Positions 19,977 through 31,680 of a stretch of 64,000 bases of DNA are shown here, one piece after another. The notes under the pieces were generated by a model that was given only the letters and a program-made list of their open reading frames with translations, was not told where the DNA came from and did no database searches. How positions within the stretch are numbered: the first letter of the stretch is position 1; the number at the start of each line of letters is the position of its first letter. Origin of the DNA: Parietaria judaica (taxonomy: Eukaryota > Streptophyta > Magnoliopsida > Rosales > Urticaceae); the NCBI GenBank assembly GCA_954871525.1, contig OX940863.1:26920001-26984000 (forward strand). Direction: 5' to 3'. Made by a program: the position numbers and the translations under genes.

Positions 19977-22900
19977 TTACTGGTAGAATTTCTTCAAGTG
20001 CTTGACATTCCACCTTCTTATGACCTTGACTCCATCGGCGTTTTTGAGTTCGTACACCCCTGGCTTGACGATGTGGGTCACCGTATAAGGGCCTTCCCAG
20101 CTTTCTCCTAGCTTTCCCGCGTTAAGCTCGGCTGTGTTTTGGAACACCCTTCTGAGGACTAGTTCTCCGACCCGGAACCTTCTCGATCGCACCCTTTTGT
20201 TGTAGAAGCGTGCGATGGTGTTCTGGTAATTCGCTATATGAATTCTGGCTCGCTCCCGTCTTTCATCGATGTGGTCCAGCTGATGAAGCAGGTCTTGGTT
20301 GTTGTCCTCCTCGTGGTTCGGTGCCCAGGATCGCCGGAGACTGGGAACTCCTACTTCCGCCGGGATTACCGCTTCCACCCCGAATGCTAGGGCAAAAGGA
20401 GTTTCTCCGGTGGCTGAGTGTGGCGTTGTTCGATAAGCCCAAAGTACTCCAGGGAGTTCGTCTGCCCATAGACCCTTCTTCTTGTCGAGCCGCTTCTTGA
20501 GGCTGTCGGTGATCGTCCGGTTGACTGCTTCGGCGTTCCCGTTTCCCTGAGGATATCTTGGCGTCGAAGTGTTTAGCTTTATCTTCCATCGTGCGCAGAA
20601 ATCTTTGAACTTCTTCGAGATGAATTGGGACCCGTTGTCTGCGATTATCTCCCTGGGGAGTCCAAAGCGAGTGACTATGTTCTTCCAAACGTAGCTCTCG
20701 ACATCGGAGTCCTTGATGTTGGCGTAGGCTTCGGCTTCGGTCCATTTGGTGAAGAAGTCTGTGACCACCAGCATGAACCTTTTCTGTCTTGCTCCGGTTG
20801 GCATTGGACCGACGATGTCCATTGACCACTTCATGAATGGGTAGGGCACCGACACCACCGATAGCTCTTCGGCTGGGCAGTTGATTGCTGGGGCGTGTCG
20901 CTGGCATTTCTCGCACTTCCTGGCGTGGTTGGTGCAATCCGCTCGCATTGTTTCCCAGAAAAAACCTTGTAACTTGGCTTTCCTTAATAAGTTGCGTCCG
21001 CCTGAGTGATTTCCGCATTCTCCGCTGTGGATCTCTTCCATGACGTAGTCCGCCTCGTCTTTGCCTAGACAGCGTAGGTAGGGGCCGACAAGGCTTTTGA
21101 AGTAAAGCCTTCGGTCTATGATCGTGTATCGAGAGCTTTTTGACTTTACTTTCCGCGCCTCTTGTCGATCTTCGGGTAACTTTCCTTCGACCAGGTATGC
21201 TCGGATGGGGGTCCGCCAATCCTCGTCTTCTGTCTCTTCTACTACTCCGGGTTCTTCGCCCTCGCTCTCTTTTTCTTCTACGAGCTGAATTTCTTCATTG
21301 TTTCCCTTCGGGATTCCGTCACTGCTACAAGTGCTGTCCTCTTCGTTGGTTTGTTCCTCCTCGCTTACTTTTAGCTTCTTCTCATCGGGCTCTTCGCTTC
21401 TCTTGATGCTAGGCGTCTGTAGTGTCTCCACTGTGATCGATCGGAGCTCTCCCACTTGGGTAGTTGACCCCAGGCTCGCCAGGGCATCTGCGTGGTTGTT
21501 GTCTCCTCTGGACACCTGTGTCAATGTGAAGAAATCGAACTTCTTCTCGAGGGACCTGACTATCCCAGCGTAGGCCTCCATCCTTTCATCGTTCGTCTCG
21601 TACTCTCCACTGACTTGCTTGACGACTAGTTGGGAATCCGAGAAGGCATTCAGGTTTTTTACCCCGATGGCCATGGCTGATTGCATCCCGATGATGAGTG
21701 CCTCGTACTCCGCTTCGTTATTGGTGGAGCGATAGGCAAGGCGGCAGGCTTTCTCGATCACTTCTCCCATTGGAGAGATGAGCCGGATTCCGATTCCTGA
21801 TCCCATCGAAGTCGCCGATCCGTCGACGCAGAGTTTCCAAGTGCCGGCTTCATCGCTCAACTCCACGGGCTCTCTGGGTAGCTCGATGAGGAAATCGGCT
21901 AGCACTTGCGACTTCAGACTCGTCCGCAGCTGATATTCGATGTCGTACGCCCCTAGCTTTATGTTCCACTTCGTGATTCTGCCGGATTGGTTCGGGCTTT
22001 GAATGATGGAGCGAATCGGTCTGTCCGTCATAACGATGATCGTATGGGCTTGGAAGTGGAAACGTAGTCTCTCCGATGCGTCGTATACGGCCAATGCTAG
22101 CTTCTCGATGGTGGGGTACCTCGTCTCGGCGTCGAGGAGCTTTCTGCTGATGTACGAGACTGGCTTTTGCTCCCCTTTTTCTTCTCGAACTAGCACCTGA
22201 CTTATCGCCTGATCGGACACGGCGATGTATAGGTAGAGCGGCTCTCCGGGCTCCGGCTTTGTCATAACTGGTGGTGATGACAGATAGACCTTCAGCGCTT
22301 GAAAAGCTTCCTCGCACTTGTCGGTCCATTCAAACTTCTTGTTTTTCCTCAGCAGCTCGTAGAATAGAAGAGTTCGGTCTGCTTGTCGCGAGATGAACCG
22401 CCTCAGCGCGTTGATCCTTCCTGTCAGCTTCTGTACCTCTCGCCGATTTCTTGGCGATGGCATGCTCTGAATGGCTTCGACTTGCTCGGGGTTGGCTTCG
22501 ATTCCTCGTCGGGTGACCATCTGTCCTAAGAATTTCCCGGATGAGACGCCGAAAGTGCACTTCGTGGGGTTTAGCTTCATCTGGTGTTTGTTAAGGACGC
22601 CGAAACATTCTTCCAGATGCTCCACGTGCATTGCCGCTTTTAGAGACTTGACGACCATGTCGTCGATATACACCTCCATACTCTTCCCGATCTGTTCGTG
22701 GAACATCTTTGTCATCAGCCTCTGGTATGTCGCCCCAGCGTTTTTCAGACCGAAAGGCATAACCTTATAGCAGTAGGTTCCTCTTTCGCTGACGAAGGCT
22801 GTCTTCTCTTCGTCGTCTGGATGCATTCGGATCTGGTGGTAGCCCGAGTAGGCGTCCATGAAGCTTAGGAGCTCGTACCCGTAAGTGGCTTTGACGAGGC

Positions 22901-23378
22901 GATCGATGTTCGGCATTGGGAAGCTGTCCTTCGGGCACGCCTTGTTGAGATCCGTGAAGTCGACGCATACTCTCCATTTGCCGTTCTTCTTCTTCACCAC
23001 GACGGTGTTGGCCAACCACTGGGGGTATTTCACCTCCCTGATGGTTCCCATAGCGAGCAACTTGTCCACTTCGTCGTTGATGATCTTGTTCCGGTCTGAG
23101 GCCATCTTCCTTCGCTTCTGTATGACGGGCTTGTGCCCGGGGTCCGTGTTGAGCCGGTGGGTGACCATCGTCGGATCGATCCCGGGCATGTCTTCGTGAG
23201 ACCATGCGAAGCTTCTTCGGTTCTTCTTCAGGAATTCGACCAGCTGAGCTTTGATTTCTGGTTCGAGTCCCGCGCCTATACCGACGGTTCGGGTTGGGTC
23301 GGAATCATCGATGCAGACTTGTTCCACCTCTTCGAGCTGCGGGCCTCCTAGCCTTTCTTCGGTAGTTTGGTCTTCCAT
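19977..23378 (-). CDS. pol: Ty3 pol: reverse transcriptase, two RNase H domains, integrase
   Basis: 1133 aa from the ATG at 23378. RT: KKKNGKWRVCVDF (129-141), MPFGLKNAGATYQ (207-219) and the catalytic YIDD (237-240). A first RNase H region (about 380-450) is followed by a second, complete-looking RNase H: DGS at 519-521, NNEAEYEAL (553-561), SDSQL (580-584) and DNNHADAL (626-633). A duplicated RNase H is a Tat-group trait. An acidic linker (660-720) leads to integrase: H784/H791/C822/C825 zinc site, then D854, D914 and E950 as the DDE triad. The frame is intact and all catalytic residues are present. It replicates and inserts the element. The frame stays open about 138 bases upstream of this ATG and overlaps the end of gag-protease in the -1 frame. 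Confidence 0.95.
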   Translation of the reverse strand: MEDQTTEERLGGPQLEEVEQVCIDDSDPTRTVGIGAGLEPEIKAQLVEFLKKNRRSFAWSHEDMPGIDPTMVTHRLNTDPGHKPVIQKRRKMASDRNKIINDEVDKLLAMGTIREVKYPQWLANTVVVKKKNGKWRVCVDFTDLNKACPKDSFPMPNIDRLVKATYGYELLSFMDAYSGYHQIRMHPDDEEKTAFVSERGTYCYKVMPFGLKNAGATYQRLMTKMFHEQIGKSMEVYIDDMVVKSLKAAMHVEHLEECFGVLNKHQMKLNPTKCTFGVSSGKFLGQMVTRRGIEANPEQVEAIQSMPSPRNRREVQKLTGRINALRRFISRQADRTLLFYELLRKNKKFEWTDKCEEAFQALKVYLSSPPVMTKPEPGEPLYLYIAVSDQAISQVLVREEKGEQKPVSYISRKLLDAETRYPTIEKLALAVYDASERLRFHFQAHTIIVMTDRPIRSIIQSPNQSGRITKWNIKLGAYDIEYQLRTSLKSQVLADFLIELPREPVELSDEAGTWKLCVDGSATSMGSGIGIRLISPMGEVIEKACRLAYRSTNNEAEYEALIIGMQSAMAIGVKNLNAFSDSQLVVKQVSGEYETNDERMEAYAGIVRSLEKKFDFFTLTQVSRGDNNHADALASLGSTTQVGELRSITVETLQTPSIKRSEEPDEKKLKVSEEEQTNEEDSTCSSDGIPKGNNEEIQLVEEKESEGEEPGVVEETEDEDWRTPIRAYLVEGKLPEDRQEARKVKSKSSRYTIIDRRLYFKSLVGPYLRCLGKDEADYVMEEIHSGECGNHSGGRNLLRKAKLQGFFWETMRADCTNHARKCEKCQRHAPAINCPAEELSVVSVPYPFMKWSMDIVGPMPTGARQKRFMLVVTDFFTKWTEAEAYANIKDSDVESYVWKNIVTRFGLPREIIADNGSQFISKKFKDFCARWKIKLNTSTPRYPQGNGNAEAVNRTITDSLKKRLDKKKGLWADELPGVLWAYRTTPHSATGETPFALAFGVEAVIPAEVGVPSLRRSWAPNHEEDNNQDLLHQLDHIDERRERARIHIANYQNTIARFYNKRVRSRRFRVGELVLRRVFQNTAELNAGKLGESWEGPYTVTHIVKPGVYELKNADGVKVIRRWNVKHLKKFYQ

Positions 23379-23482
23379 GTCTTCTGCGCTGAGGATCTTG
23401 GGGATGCCCGGGGGTCCTCCTTTTCCTGCGTCGCTTCCTGCGTGTTGGTCGATGGTGGAGGCGGTGCAGACGCGGCTAATTG

Positions 23483-25921
23483 CTATTGAGCGGCTGGCTT
23501 GCTGCCGCTGCCTTCAGCCTTCTCGACGTCCTTGGACGCGCTCATCGCTCGGTAGTGCATCATGTAGCAAATGCGATAGGCTTTGCTGCTTCCTCGGATT
23601 TCATCGATGGTTCCTTCTATCCGTCCGGGGAACTTGATGCATCGATGATAGGTGGACGGGACGGCCTTCATCGAGTGAATCCATGGTCTCCCGAGGATTA
23701 CGTTGAAATGCGATCGCACGTTCAACACCATAAATTCGGTCATCCGATGGACGGTTCCGGCGTAGACGGGGAGATTCACCGTTCCCAGCGAGAGAGCCAC
23801 ATCTCCGTTGAAACCAGACACCTTGCGCGGACGGCCTCCGATGACCAAATCTTCGATCTCCATTCGCGTCAGACAGTCGTAAGTGATGACGTCGACCGAG
23901 CTTCCATTGTCGACAAGGACGCGAGCAACGTCGCATCCCCCTATGTTGAGCTCCAATACCAGGGCATCGTCATGCTCGTCTGCGCATACTTCTTCGTCGA
24001 CGAACTCTATCGTCGTCTTCGGACCGGTCATCCGCGCATCTTCCTGAGCGGACTCCTTCCCTCTACGTTGGTAGGCCTTGATGCTGTTGATGGAATCTTC
24101 GCAGAGGCGAGATCCTCCCATGATTAAGTCGATCCTTGGTCTTGCGACTGGCCTCCCATCGGTCGGGCGTTCCCCCGATGCTTCCTCGATCGCGAGGCTT
24201 CTTTTGGGGGCCTCCTGGTTTCCTCCCGCGCGCTGAGCTGGTGCCTCCCGCTTGTTCGGCCATGACCGGTTTTCGTTGTTCCACGGCTGAGTGGTTTTTT
24301 GGGAGACGTCTTGGAATTCCCCTTGTTCGATCCTTCTTTGGATCATCTTCTTCAGAGTGGCGCATTCGTCGGTTGCATGACCGTGATATTCGTGGAAAGA
24401 GCAGTACTTGCTCATGTCCCTCGGCCAGGGCTTCCTTTCGTAGCTGCCTCGACCGCCGGAATGACCTCCTCGGCCACCCGAAAATCCTCCTCGGCTTCCA
24501 GAATAGCCTCCTCGGTTGCCAGAGTAACCTCCTCGATTTTCCGGAAAGCTTCCCTGGTTGCTCGGGAAGTACCCTGGTTGTGAGTTTCCTTGCGGGACTG
24601 CCTCCTGCCGATGGCCCTCGTGATTGCCGAGCGCCTCTTTCTTTCCGTCCAACTGATAGACTCCGTGTCCAGGGTTCTCCCTGATCCTTCGCTCGTCGGC
24701 CCCGTCTCTGCTTCTCCGATCTCGTCGCTCTCCCTCTCTCCTTGTTCTGGACGACGATCCCTCTCGTCCGTCTCTAGTTTCCTTCCTGTCTGGCCTCGTT
24801 CGGCCCTCAGCTTCCTCTTCTAGCCTTTTCTTGATCGCCTTATTCTCTTCCATGTCCATGTAGATTGTTGCTTTGTGGAGCGCATCTTCTATCGACTTTG
24901 GCAACGAGACGCACAATTCGTCGTTGAACGGGGACTGGTAGTATAGACCATGCTTTAGAGCTTGGACCGAGACGACGTCTTCGATCTTCGGGATTCGGAA
25001 CATGACGTTCTTGAATTTCTCTATATACTGCCGAAGAGGTTCGTTCTTCCCTTGCTTGACATCGAAGAGGTTGGACACCGTTAGCTCCGTCTGTACGTAG
25101 ATGGAGAAGTGCTTTAGGAAGAGTGCGACCAACTCGTCGGAGGTGTTGATAGAACCCGGCGTCAGTCTCGCGAACCAGTCGCTGGCGCGGCCTTGCAAAC
25201 TTGCGATGAAAAGTCTGCACAGGACGGCTTCCTTCCGGACCTCTTCTCCCCCGATGTGGTCCGTCGCGATTCGGAATGACTTCACGTGTGTATGGGGGTC
25301 CGTATCCCCTTTGTACGGCGTGAGTCTGATCTTTGGTAATTCCTCCAGCTCTATTCCCCGAATCCTCGTCGTGAACGGGGTGATTCTGGCTTCTCGCACC
25401 ATCCTGTCGATTTCTGGCGCCGAGCTCGTCGCTTGATGCACCTGTGAAGCGACCTGTCCGAGCTTGGCTTCCATCTTTGCTGACATTAAGGCCATCGCCT
25501 TGGCCACTTCTTCGGCCACTCTTGCCGCCACGTCCGTCGTTGCATTGCCCTGTGTGCTCCCCGGCGTGTCTTCCGCTCGATTCGCCGTGGTTGGCTGGGC
25601 TGCGTCCGTGTCGAAGAGGTTCCTGATGAGCGAGGGGGTTGACATGCCTACCGGTGTGTCCGTCGTCACCGTGTCTCTGCTGGCGCTTCCCCCAGCAGCT
25701 CGTGCGGCCGATTCTGCTATCTGGTTCATCGGGCGCGGTCTCTCCGCACGCTCTAGGAGGCTTGCGAGGCGTCTGTTCTCCGCGGCCTGCTCCTCTATTT
25801 TTCGGGCGGACTCCTCGGCTTTGCTTGTGACCTCCGTCATCCTTGCGATGGCCTCGGCCAGTTGCTGTTGCATTCGCTGCATGGTTTGCTCCTGGGCGGA
25901 GTTGGCTTCCTCGGTTGACAT
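23483..25921 (-). CDS. gag-pro: Ty3 gag-protease
   Basis: 812 aa. An N-terminal coiled coil (5-60) precedes the retrotransposon Gag domain (about 210-360; SDWFARLTPGSI at 247-258, EPLRQYIEKFKNVMFRI at 294-310). A basic RE/RD-rich stretch (370-420) and RGG-type repeats (462-492) follow. The zinc-finger-like segment is CSFHEYHGHATDEC (507-520). The aspartic protease lies near the C-terminus with LVDNGSSVD (669-677); D671 is the catalytic residue, and DNGSS in place of DSG/DTG is seen in this group. ATG at 25921 lies 70 bases after the 5' LTR. The stop at 23483 precedes pol, which is in the -1 frame. It encodes particle, RNA packaging and proteolytic maturation functions. Confidence 0.93.
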   Translation of the reverse strand: MSTEEANSAQEQTMQRMQQQLAEAIARMTEVTSKAEESARKIEEQAAENRRLASLLERAERPRPMNQIAESAARAAGGSASRDTVTTDTPVGMSTPSLIRNLFDTDAAQPTTANRAEDTPGSTQGNATTDVAARVAEEVAKAMALMSAKMEAKLGQVASQVHQATSSAPEIDRMVREARITPFTTRIRGIELEELPKIRLTPYKGDTDPHTHVKSFRIATDHIGGEEVRKEAVLCRLFIASLQGRASDWFARLTPGSINTSDELVALFLKHFSIYVQTELTVSNLFDVKQGKNEPLRQYIEKFKNVMFRIPKIEDVVSVQALKHGLYYQSPFNDELCVSLPKSIEDALHKATIYMDMEENKAIKKRLEEEAEGRTRPDRKETRDGREGSSSRTRREGERRDRRSRDGADERRIRENPGHGVYQLDGKKEALGNHEGHRQEAVPQGNSQPGYFPSNQGSFPENRGGYSGNRGGYSGSRGGFSGGRGGHSGGRGSYERKPWPRDMSKYCSFHEYHGHATDECATLKKMIQRRIEQGEFQDVSQKTTQPWNNENRSWPNKREAPAQRAGGNQEAPKRSLAIEEASGERPTDGRPVARPRIDLIMGGSRLCEDSINSIKAYQRRGKESAQEDARMTGPKTTIEFVDEEVCADEHDDALVLELNIGGCDVARVLVDNGSSVDVITYDCLTRMEIEDLVIGGRPRKVSGFNGDVALSLGTVNLPVYAGTVHRMTEFMVLNVRSHFNVILGRPWIHSMKAVPSTYHRCIKFPGRIEGTIDEIRGSSKAYRICYMMHYRAMSASKDVEKAEGSGSKPAAQ

Positions 25922-25969
25922 CCTCCTTCCTCCCTTCGATTTCCTGGCTGTGCGATAGAAAGAAACAAA

Positions 25970-25991
25970 GCCCCCTCGGTGGGCGCCAAAC
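25970..25991 (-). other. Primer-binding site of the Ty3 element
   Basis: On the minus strand the 5' LTR is followed by GTTTGGCGCCCACCGAGGGG. TGGCGCC-type sites occur in plant Ty3 elements; I do not assign the exact tRNA. Confidence 0.75.
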
Positions 25992-26689
25992 TGTAGAGGG
26001 CGATTTTACTCACCGTGCAGTCACAAAGATAATCGAAAATAATAGATAATTATAAATAATACGAATATCTCTGATTTATTATAATTTCGAGAGGACCCGG
26101 TTTCTTCCGTTTGATAGCTTGGACAATCGAAGATTACACCCTCTACCCCTTGGGAAATCGAGAATAATATGAATAATCAGACTCGAAGACTCAAGGATTT
26201 ATTCTCTCAAAACTCACGGTAATATTGGATACTGAACACTGGATACTGAATGAATCAATTATGCTAAGTTTACATTCGTATATATAGGCTTGAAAGTCTT
26301 CTAGAATATTCCTCAAATCTTGCTAGGGTTTCCTTCTGTTTCGCTATGATCGTGGTTGACTTCCTTATTTTGCGTTGGATATCCCACGAAATCTTTAACC
26401 GAATAACCCAATCTTCCCTTCTTTCTCGCGATCTCGAATGAATATCTTTTAATACGAATAGGCTTTCTCGAAGAGCTTTCTCCGATGAGCTTCCTTTCTC
26501 GCGATGAGGTGTTGGGCTGGCTTGGTCGGATGATGACTTTCCATGGGCTTCGCTTGTTGGGCCTTATTTCTTCTGCTCCTTGATGGGCCTGAACTACTTA
26601 GGTAGTCGTTCCCTTGTTTTTAAGTCGTTTACTTCATAAACGACAAAGGGTAGTGTTAGGGAAAGATTTGACAAAATCTGACCTTAACA
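25992..26689 (-). repeat. 5' LTR of the Ty3 element
   Basis: Near-identical to 13882-14579. The minus-strand TATA-like element lies at 26278-26287 and would drive gag-pol leftwards. Confidence 0.95.
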
Positions 26690-26694
26690 ACCAT

Positions 26695-27299
26695 CACCAA
26701 CCGACAACTTCATTTTCTACTCCATTTTGCAATACATGTTACATCAAACATTATCTCATCCTTTCCGAACTCTATTTTTTATACCAAATTAATTTTATAT
26801 TCAACTTTTTCTTATTTATCTTCATAACCTTATATTTATTTATTATCTTTCAATCATACGACTAATTTATTATTTAAATAAAATATCATACCATTATAAA
26901 TAATTAAAAATATAGATACACACAAACTAATATTAATTTTTGTTTATATAAAATGATGTTAATATCTTTCTTATTAGCTTAATGTCTTCTTATTTTCTTT
27001 ATTGTCAATTTCAATGTTATTGTAAATTTTTTTCTTTCGGTATTGATTTTTTAAAGTATTGTGGTCTTTTAAATATTTAATATTATAAATTTATAATTTA
27101 AAATAAAAATTTAAATAATTTTAGAGAGAAATATAATATAATTTTACAAATAAGTGCAAATATATATATTACAAATTTTTGAAAGACTAAAGATAAAATT
27201 AAAAAACAAAATTAAGTATGTGAAATGTGCCACACTATGTACCAAAAGAGTATTCCACGCCAAATCGGCGTGGGATTTGGCGCTTAAATGGAGTACTCA
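26695..27299. other. AT-rich intergenic, nothing recognised
   Basis: Strongly AT-rich, with no reading frame that looks real and no repeat structure noted. Confidence 0.5.
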
Positions 27300-28440
27300 A
27301 TGTTGGACATATTTTACGTATGCCATTTATTCAGATACTAATCTCGCTTGTATAAGATTATGGCCGTTTACCTAGGAATGAAAAGTGCTTATTAATGTTA
27401 ATCTTATATAGTCATCTTGGATTATATATAGAGAATATTAATTGAATGTTTGATCCTTAGTTCTTTAATTTGGTCTCGTGTTTAGTCATCACAATGACCA
27501 AAGTACCAAATTTTGGTAAGCCAATGAAACTGTAAAAAATATGATTTAATTTAATCCTTGGACATCCCTATGGTTGTAGGAAATTAAATTCTGGTACAGT
27601 TATCTTTTTGAATCGTGTCAATCTGACGTACGGTTTGAGATTTATGATAATAACGATTTTTTGGTCTAGGGCTGAAAATGACACTGTTATTTAAATCGAA
27701 AATTAGAGAAATTTAATATCGGTATTTATACCTAAAATGTTTTAAGAGGGAAATTATTAATAAAATTCGTAGTTATATATATGTGTATATATGTGATTTT
27801 ATTTTAATTAAATCTTGAAAATATAAAGATTTGATTTATTAAATCTTTAGGATATTTTCTAAAAAAGATTTAGTATAGATTTATTCTTTATTTGATTTTT
27901 TTAAAATCAAATCTTTGAGTGAATATCTCCAGGTCGTTGGAATAAATATCTCAGAAGTGGTTGAGAGATTTTCTCCAAAGTTATTGGGCTATTCCCTATA
28001 AATAAGATAGCCCGGTAACCCTGAAAACACACCTTCACAGATACAGAATTCGAATTCTCTCCCTCTCTGCGAATTGGCTCTGGGATTATTCTCAGAGTTG
28101 TTCGAGTTTTAGGGCTTCGAGTTTTATTTAGAGGGAGCCCACGCATCCCCGTGACGTAGTCCCTGAGAATACATCGAAAGGCTTTTGGAAGCGTTTTCTT
28201 CACAGAAATCACAGAATGCTTCAAGAACAGAATCAGAGACTTCAGGATTAAAAAAGGTACGCGTTCTTAACATTTTTCTATTAAGAATATTATTTATTAA
28301 TACTCAAGGCTCAAGAATAAAAACAAACAATGTTATTAAATTCAAGATAATTAATTTATCACGATCAGGGAAATTTATTGTGAGTTGTTATTACACGGAC
28401 GGTTTGACAGTGCTATTGGTGTGGGACTTTAACTCATAAT
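27300..28440 (+). mobile_element. LTR-like fragment
   Basis: It starts TGTTGGACAT and contains AATGTTTGATCCTTAGTTC, also found in the inner solo LTR at 31681-35083 (complement). A TATA box (TATAAATA, 27997-28004) is followed by a leader-like stretch with TTCGAATTCTC. I could not find the 3' terminus or a target duplication, so this is probably a decayed or truncated solo LTR. Confidence 0.5.
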
Positions 28441-28738
28441 TTTTTTTAAAGGTCAATCTGTTTGATAATTACAACGACCACAATTTCTTATTGGTTTACG
28501 GAGACTCCGATGAGTCTAGATTCGTTAGATAACCAGCGGAAACGGCGTCCGCGGCGCCGGGCTCCTATGACTCAATCCATTGCAAATTAAGGATTTGCAG
28601 TACGAATGCAGATGGTCTAACGGCAATAAAAAAAATTAACGGAAATATTGGGCGACTACCTAAAAGGCGTGCGAGAGACTATCGTAGTACATTAGCTCTT
28701 TATTTTCAGAAGGAGCTGTTTTAGGGCTTTACTTTTAC

Positions 28739-29097
28739 AAAAAATAGCGGCATAAGTACTCAAAATCTTTGAAAAGTTGACATTAAGTTCCCATTCTTTT
28801 TTTGGGTGGCGATAGTAGCCAAACTCTTATTTTGTGTCTTCCATCATGTTTCCGCCCCGAATCACATCACGTGTTATGTTTTTAATCCTATTAAGTATAT
28901 CATTTTTAATTAATAATATTAAACTGATTTATCAATATGATAAACAATGGTATATTCAATGAGTTTAAAAATGTGACACGCGGCGCGATTTTGGATGAAA
29001 ATATAATGGAATGCACAAAATAAGAGTTTGGCAACTTTTGCCAAAAAAAAAGAAGAAACTTAATGTCAACTTTGCATACTTATATTGCTATTTAACC
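28739..29097. mobile_element. MITE with long inverted repeats
   Basis: Left end AAATAGCGGCATAAGTA is matched in inverted form at the right end (AAATAGCAATATAAGTA read inward), with similarity extending about 150 bp, including AAACTCTTATTTTGTG in both arms. Flanks TTACTTTTAC (28729-28738) and TTACTTTTAA (29098-29107) look like a 10-bp target duplication with one mismatch, which fits a Mutator-type element. Confidence 0.7.
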
Positions 29098-29107
29098 TTA
29101 CTTTTAA

Positions 29108-30117
29108 ACCCTTTTAAACACAAAGTTTAAAAGCTTTTTTAATTTCCCAAAAAAAAAAAAAACTTTTTAATTTAAGTGTTTACACTTAAACACAAAGTTT
29201 TCCATGTGATGATCTGACACGAGTCGTAGCTCGTCGTTCACCATGTTTTTGGCTCTCAAAACTCACATCTCATTGCCTTTGACCCTGCAATTTCAGTGTT
29301 TGCAGGCCTACAAACTCACCTTCCTCAAAAGGGTTCGTTACAGAATGAAGCAGAATCCTCGATAGGCCTGTTTTTTTTTTCATATAAGAAGCTCCAAGAT
29401 TCAAAACGACACCTAATCTTTCTTTACCAAACAAGTTAAGAATACACACTTTTTTTTACCAAAAAAAAAAAGAATACACACTTTTTTCTTTCAAAAAAAG
29501 AATACAAACTTTTTCTAGTGAAAGCTTTGAGTAAACACGCGAGACTCACGACCTAATCACATGAAATATTACATTATGGTTGAGCGTTACTGCTTTTTTT
29601 ATTTATTTATTTATTTAATATTAAAACGCCTCATTCATGCTTCTTGGCTTGTATTAATTTAACACATAGCACCGCCGAAATTCTCCTCTAATTTTATTAA
29701 GGGATATTTATGATATAGATATCGAACTTAATAATAAATGCACATGTCAATCTCTTTTTTTAAACAGTACAACATTTAAAGGCAACAAAATAGTGTCGAA
29801 GTCCAACTCCGTCCATATCTCGATAATAACTCTTATTCTAAAGACACATATATATACTTTTACGATCAACTCTATAAACATTAATTATTCAATACTTAAA
29901 AAAAAAAAAAAAGCAAACTATAGATGTGCGTGTCTTTAACTTAAAAGACTTTAGCTACCATCTGTGAACACATTCGGAACTCGGTATTGTTTTATGGTCT
30001 TTGGATATTATCGTTGTTTAAATAAAAAGACACTTTAAACATGCATGCACACTCGATACAATATTATGTACTTACGCAAAAAATATATCTCCTATTATTT
30101 TATTACTATCTTACGTA
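29108..30117. other. AT-rich intergenic, nothing recognised
   Basis: Low-complexity A/T runs and no credible gene. Confidence 0.5.
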
Positions 30118-31680
30118 TCTATTGTTGGGATTTATGCCCATAAAGGAGACATGAAAGACCTTTTAGCAAATAAAACAGTTTATGGAAAAAGTATTCGATG
30201 TAATAATACGATTATGTTCTTTTCCTGAGAATTAAATAAATATTAAATATTCATTCTTATATATTTAAGTTTGTATTTATGCACGTATGTCTACGCTCTG
30301 AAACTATCATCAACGAAAGAAGAGTTAAGTACAGACTTAACAATATACCTCTTCTTGATTAGTTTAAAATGAACAGTTCACAATCTTAGGATCGAATGGG
30401 CAATCGTATCCGATTAATGATTGTTTGAATAAACTACTGATATCGGATCTTGTGATATTGACAGTTGTGACTCCAGAGTTTATTCTTGATGTCTTAATGA
30501 AGACACCGAACTAGACCTGTGACACTTTGAAGTTTGAGTTAAAACCGTTTCATTACTTGAATCTTCAAAATCACAAACGAGAGGTATTTTTGTAATTACC
30601 TAAATCCTGAAGTGAGTACATAACTATTAATATATTAGAATTGTATAGTTACTATTTTACCCTTACTTTATCTTCCTTCTCTGTATTTCATTCCTTGTAC
30701 GTTTTCTTCTTTGGTTAATGTGATTCAAACCCTAAATCAATTTGGGTTTTCTCTTCTCTGTTGCTTTTAATAACTTCTTGTGACACTTTATAACATTTGA
30801 CTAGTCAATGGGTAAACCCAAAGATATGGAATAAACCCAAAGATATGGACCGTGTGAAGAATAATTGTATCACATCAAACGAAAATAAGAACGCACGTGA
30901 ACTTAGAGATTTTCAATATTGGTCCTTTAATGGAGTCGACTAATATTAAGAATTAAAGTTTGGAAAAATTTTGTGAACTTTTGTGTCTGGACTTTATTCT
31001 AAACCTTCGTTCATATGGGTCAATGAGGTCTCCATGTTACACTTTCGGACGGGACTGATGAACAAATTAAGTGTTAAGTTGGTTTGATAATTTTCTCTTA
31101 AGTATATATTGCGATTTATGATACGAGAAATAATTTCTCATGATTAAATAAATAAATGGTTATTTTATTTTAATCACCTTTATTAAATGTAGCAAGCTAT
31201 ATAATTATATTGATGATTATATAAAGTTCGAATTTAACAATGGTGGAGGAAATTAATTCCTTAATTCCTATTGGTTAATCTAACTTGATGAGGATTAATG
31301 TTGTGTCATTTTCTCCTCCCTTGAATTAGTCCATGCGTTTTTATAAGGAAAAGGATCAAGGAATATTTCAATTTAATTCATGATATTCTTTATATGTAAA
31401 GTATCATGTAGAATTAATTGAATAATCTTTGACATTAATGAACCAATATTATGCATGTAAATTAGGAGGGAAGGTTACCATATTGGTTGTCATTTTACAT
31501 CAAAATAGGCAAGGAAATATTGGGCATTAATTCAATATTGATTGTAAATTATATGCACACTTCCTCTTATAAATAGAACCATTCTTCCTCACTTCTAAAG
31601 ACACAATTTTGTTGCCTACTTCATTGAGAGAGAGAAAAAAATTGTTCTTCATTTGTGCAATTTTTAAGAGAGGAAAACAA

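Larger units (their letters stand above)
13882..26689 (-). mobile_element. Ty3 (Tat-like) LTR retrotransposon, full-length, young, with opposite-strand gene
   Basis: LTRs at 13882-14579 and 25992-26689 (698 bp each) differ at only three positions by eye. The target duplication ACCAT is perfect (13877-13881 and 26690-26694). The element lies on the minus strand: primer-binding site, gag-protease and pol run leftward from 25990 to 19977. A second RNase H domain in pol points to the Tat group. Between pol and the 3' LTR lie a tandem array (18974-19681) and a plus-strand spliced gene (15146-18841). Total length 12,808 bp. All frames are open, so recent activity is plausible. Confidence 0.96.

Noticed and set aside
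23483..24127. 215-aa and other plus-strand frames under gag-pol
   Set aside because: Shadow frames of the intact minus-strand gag-protease and pol; no start context or domain.
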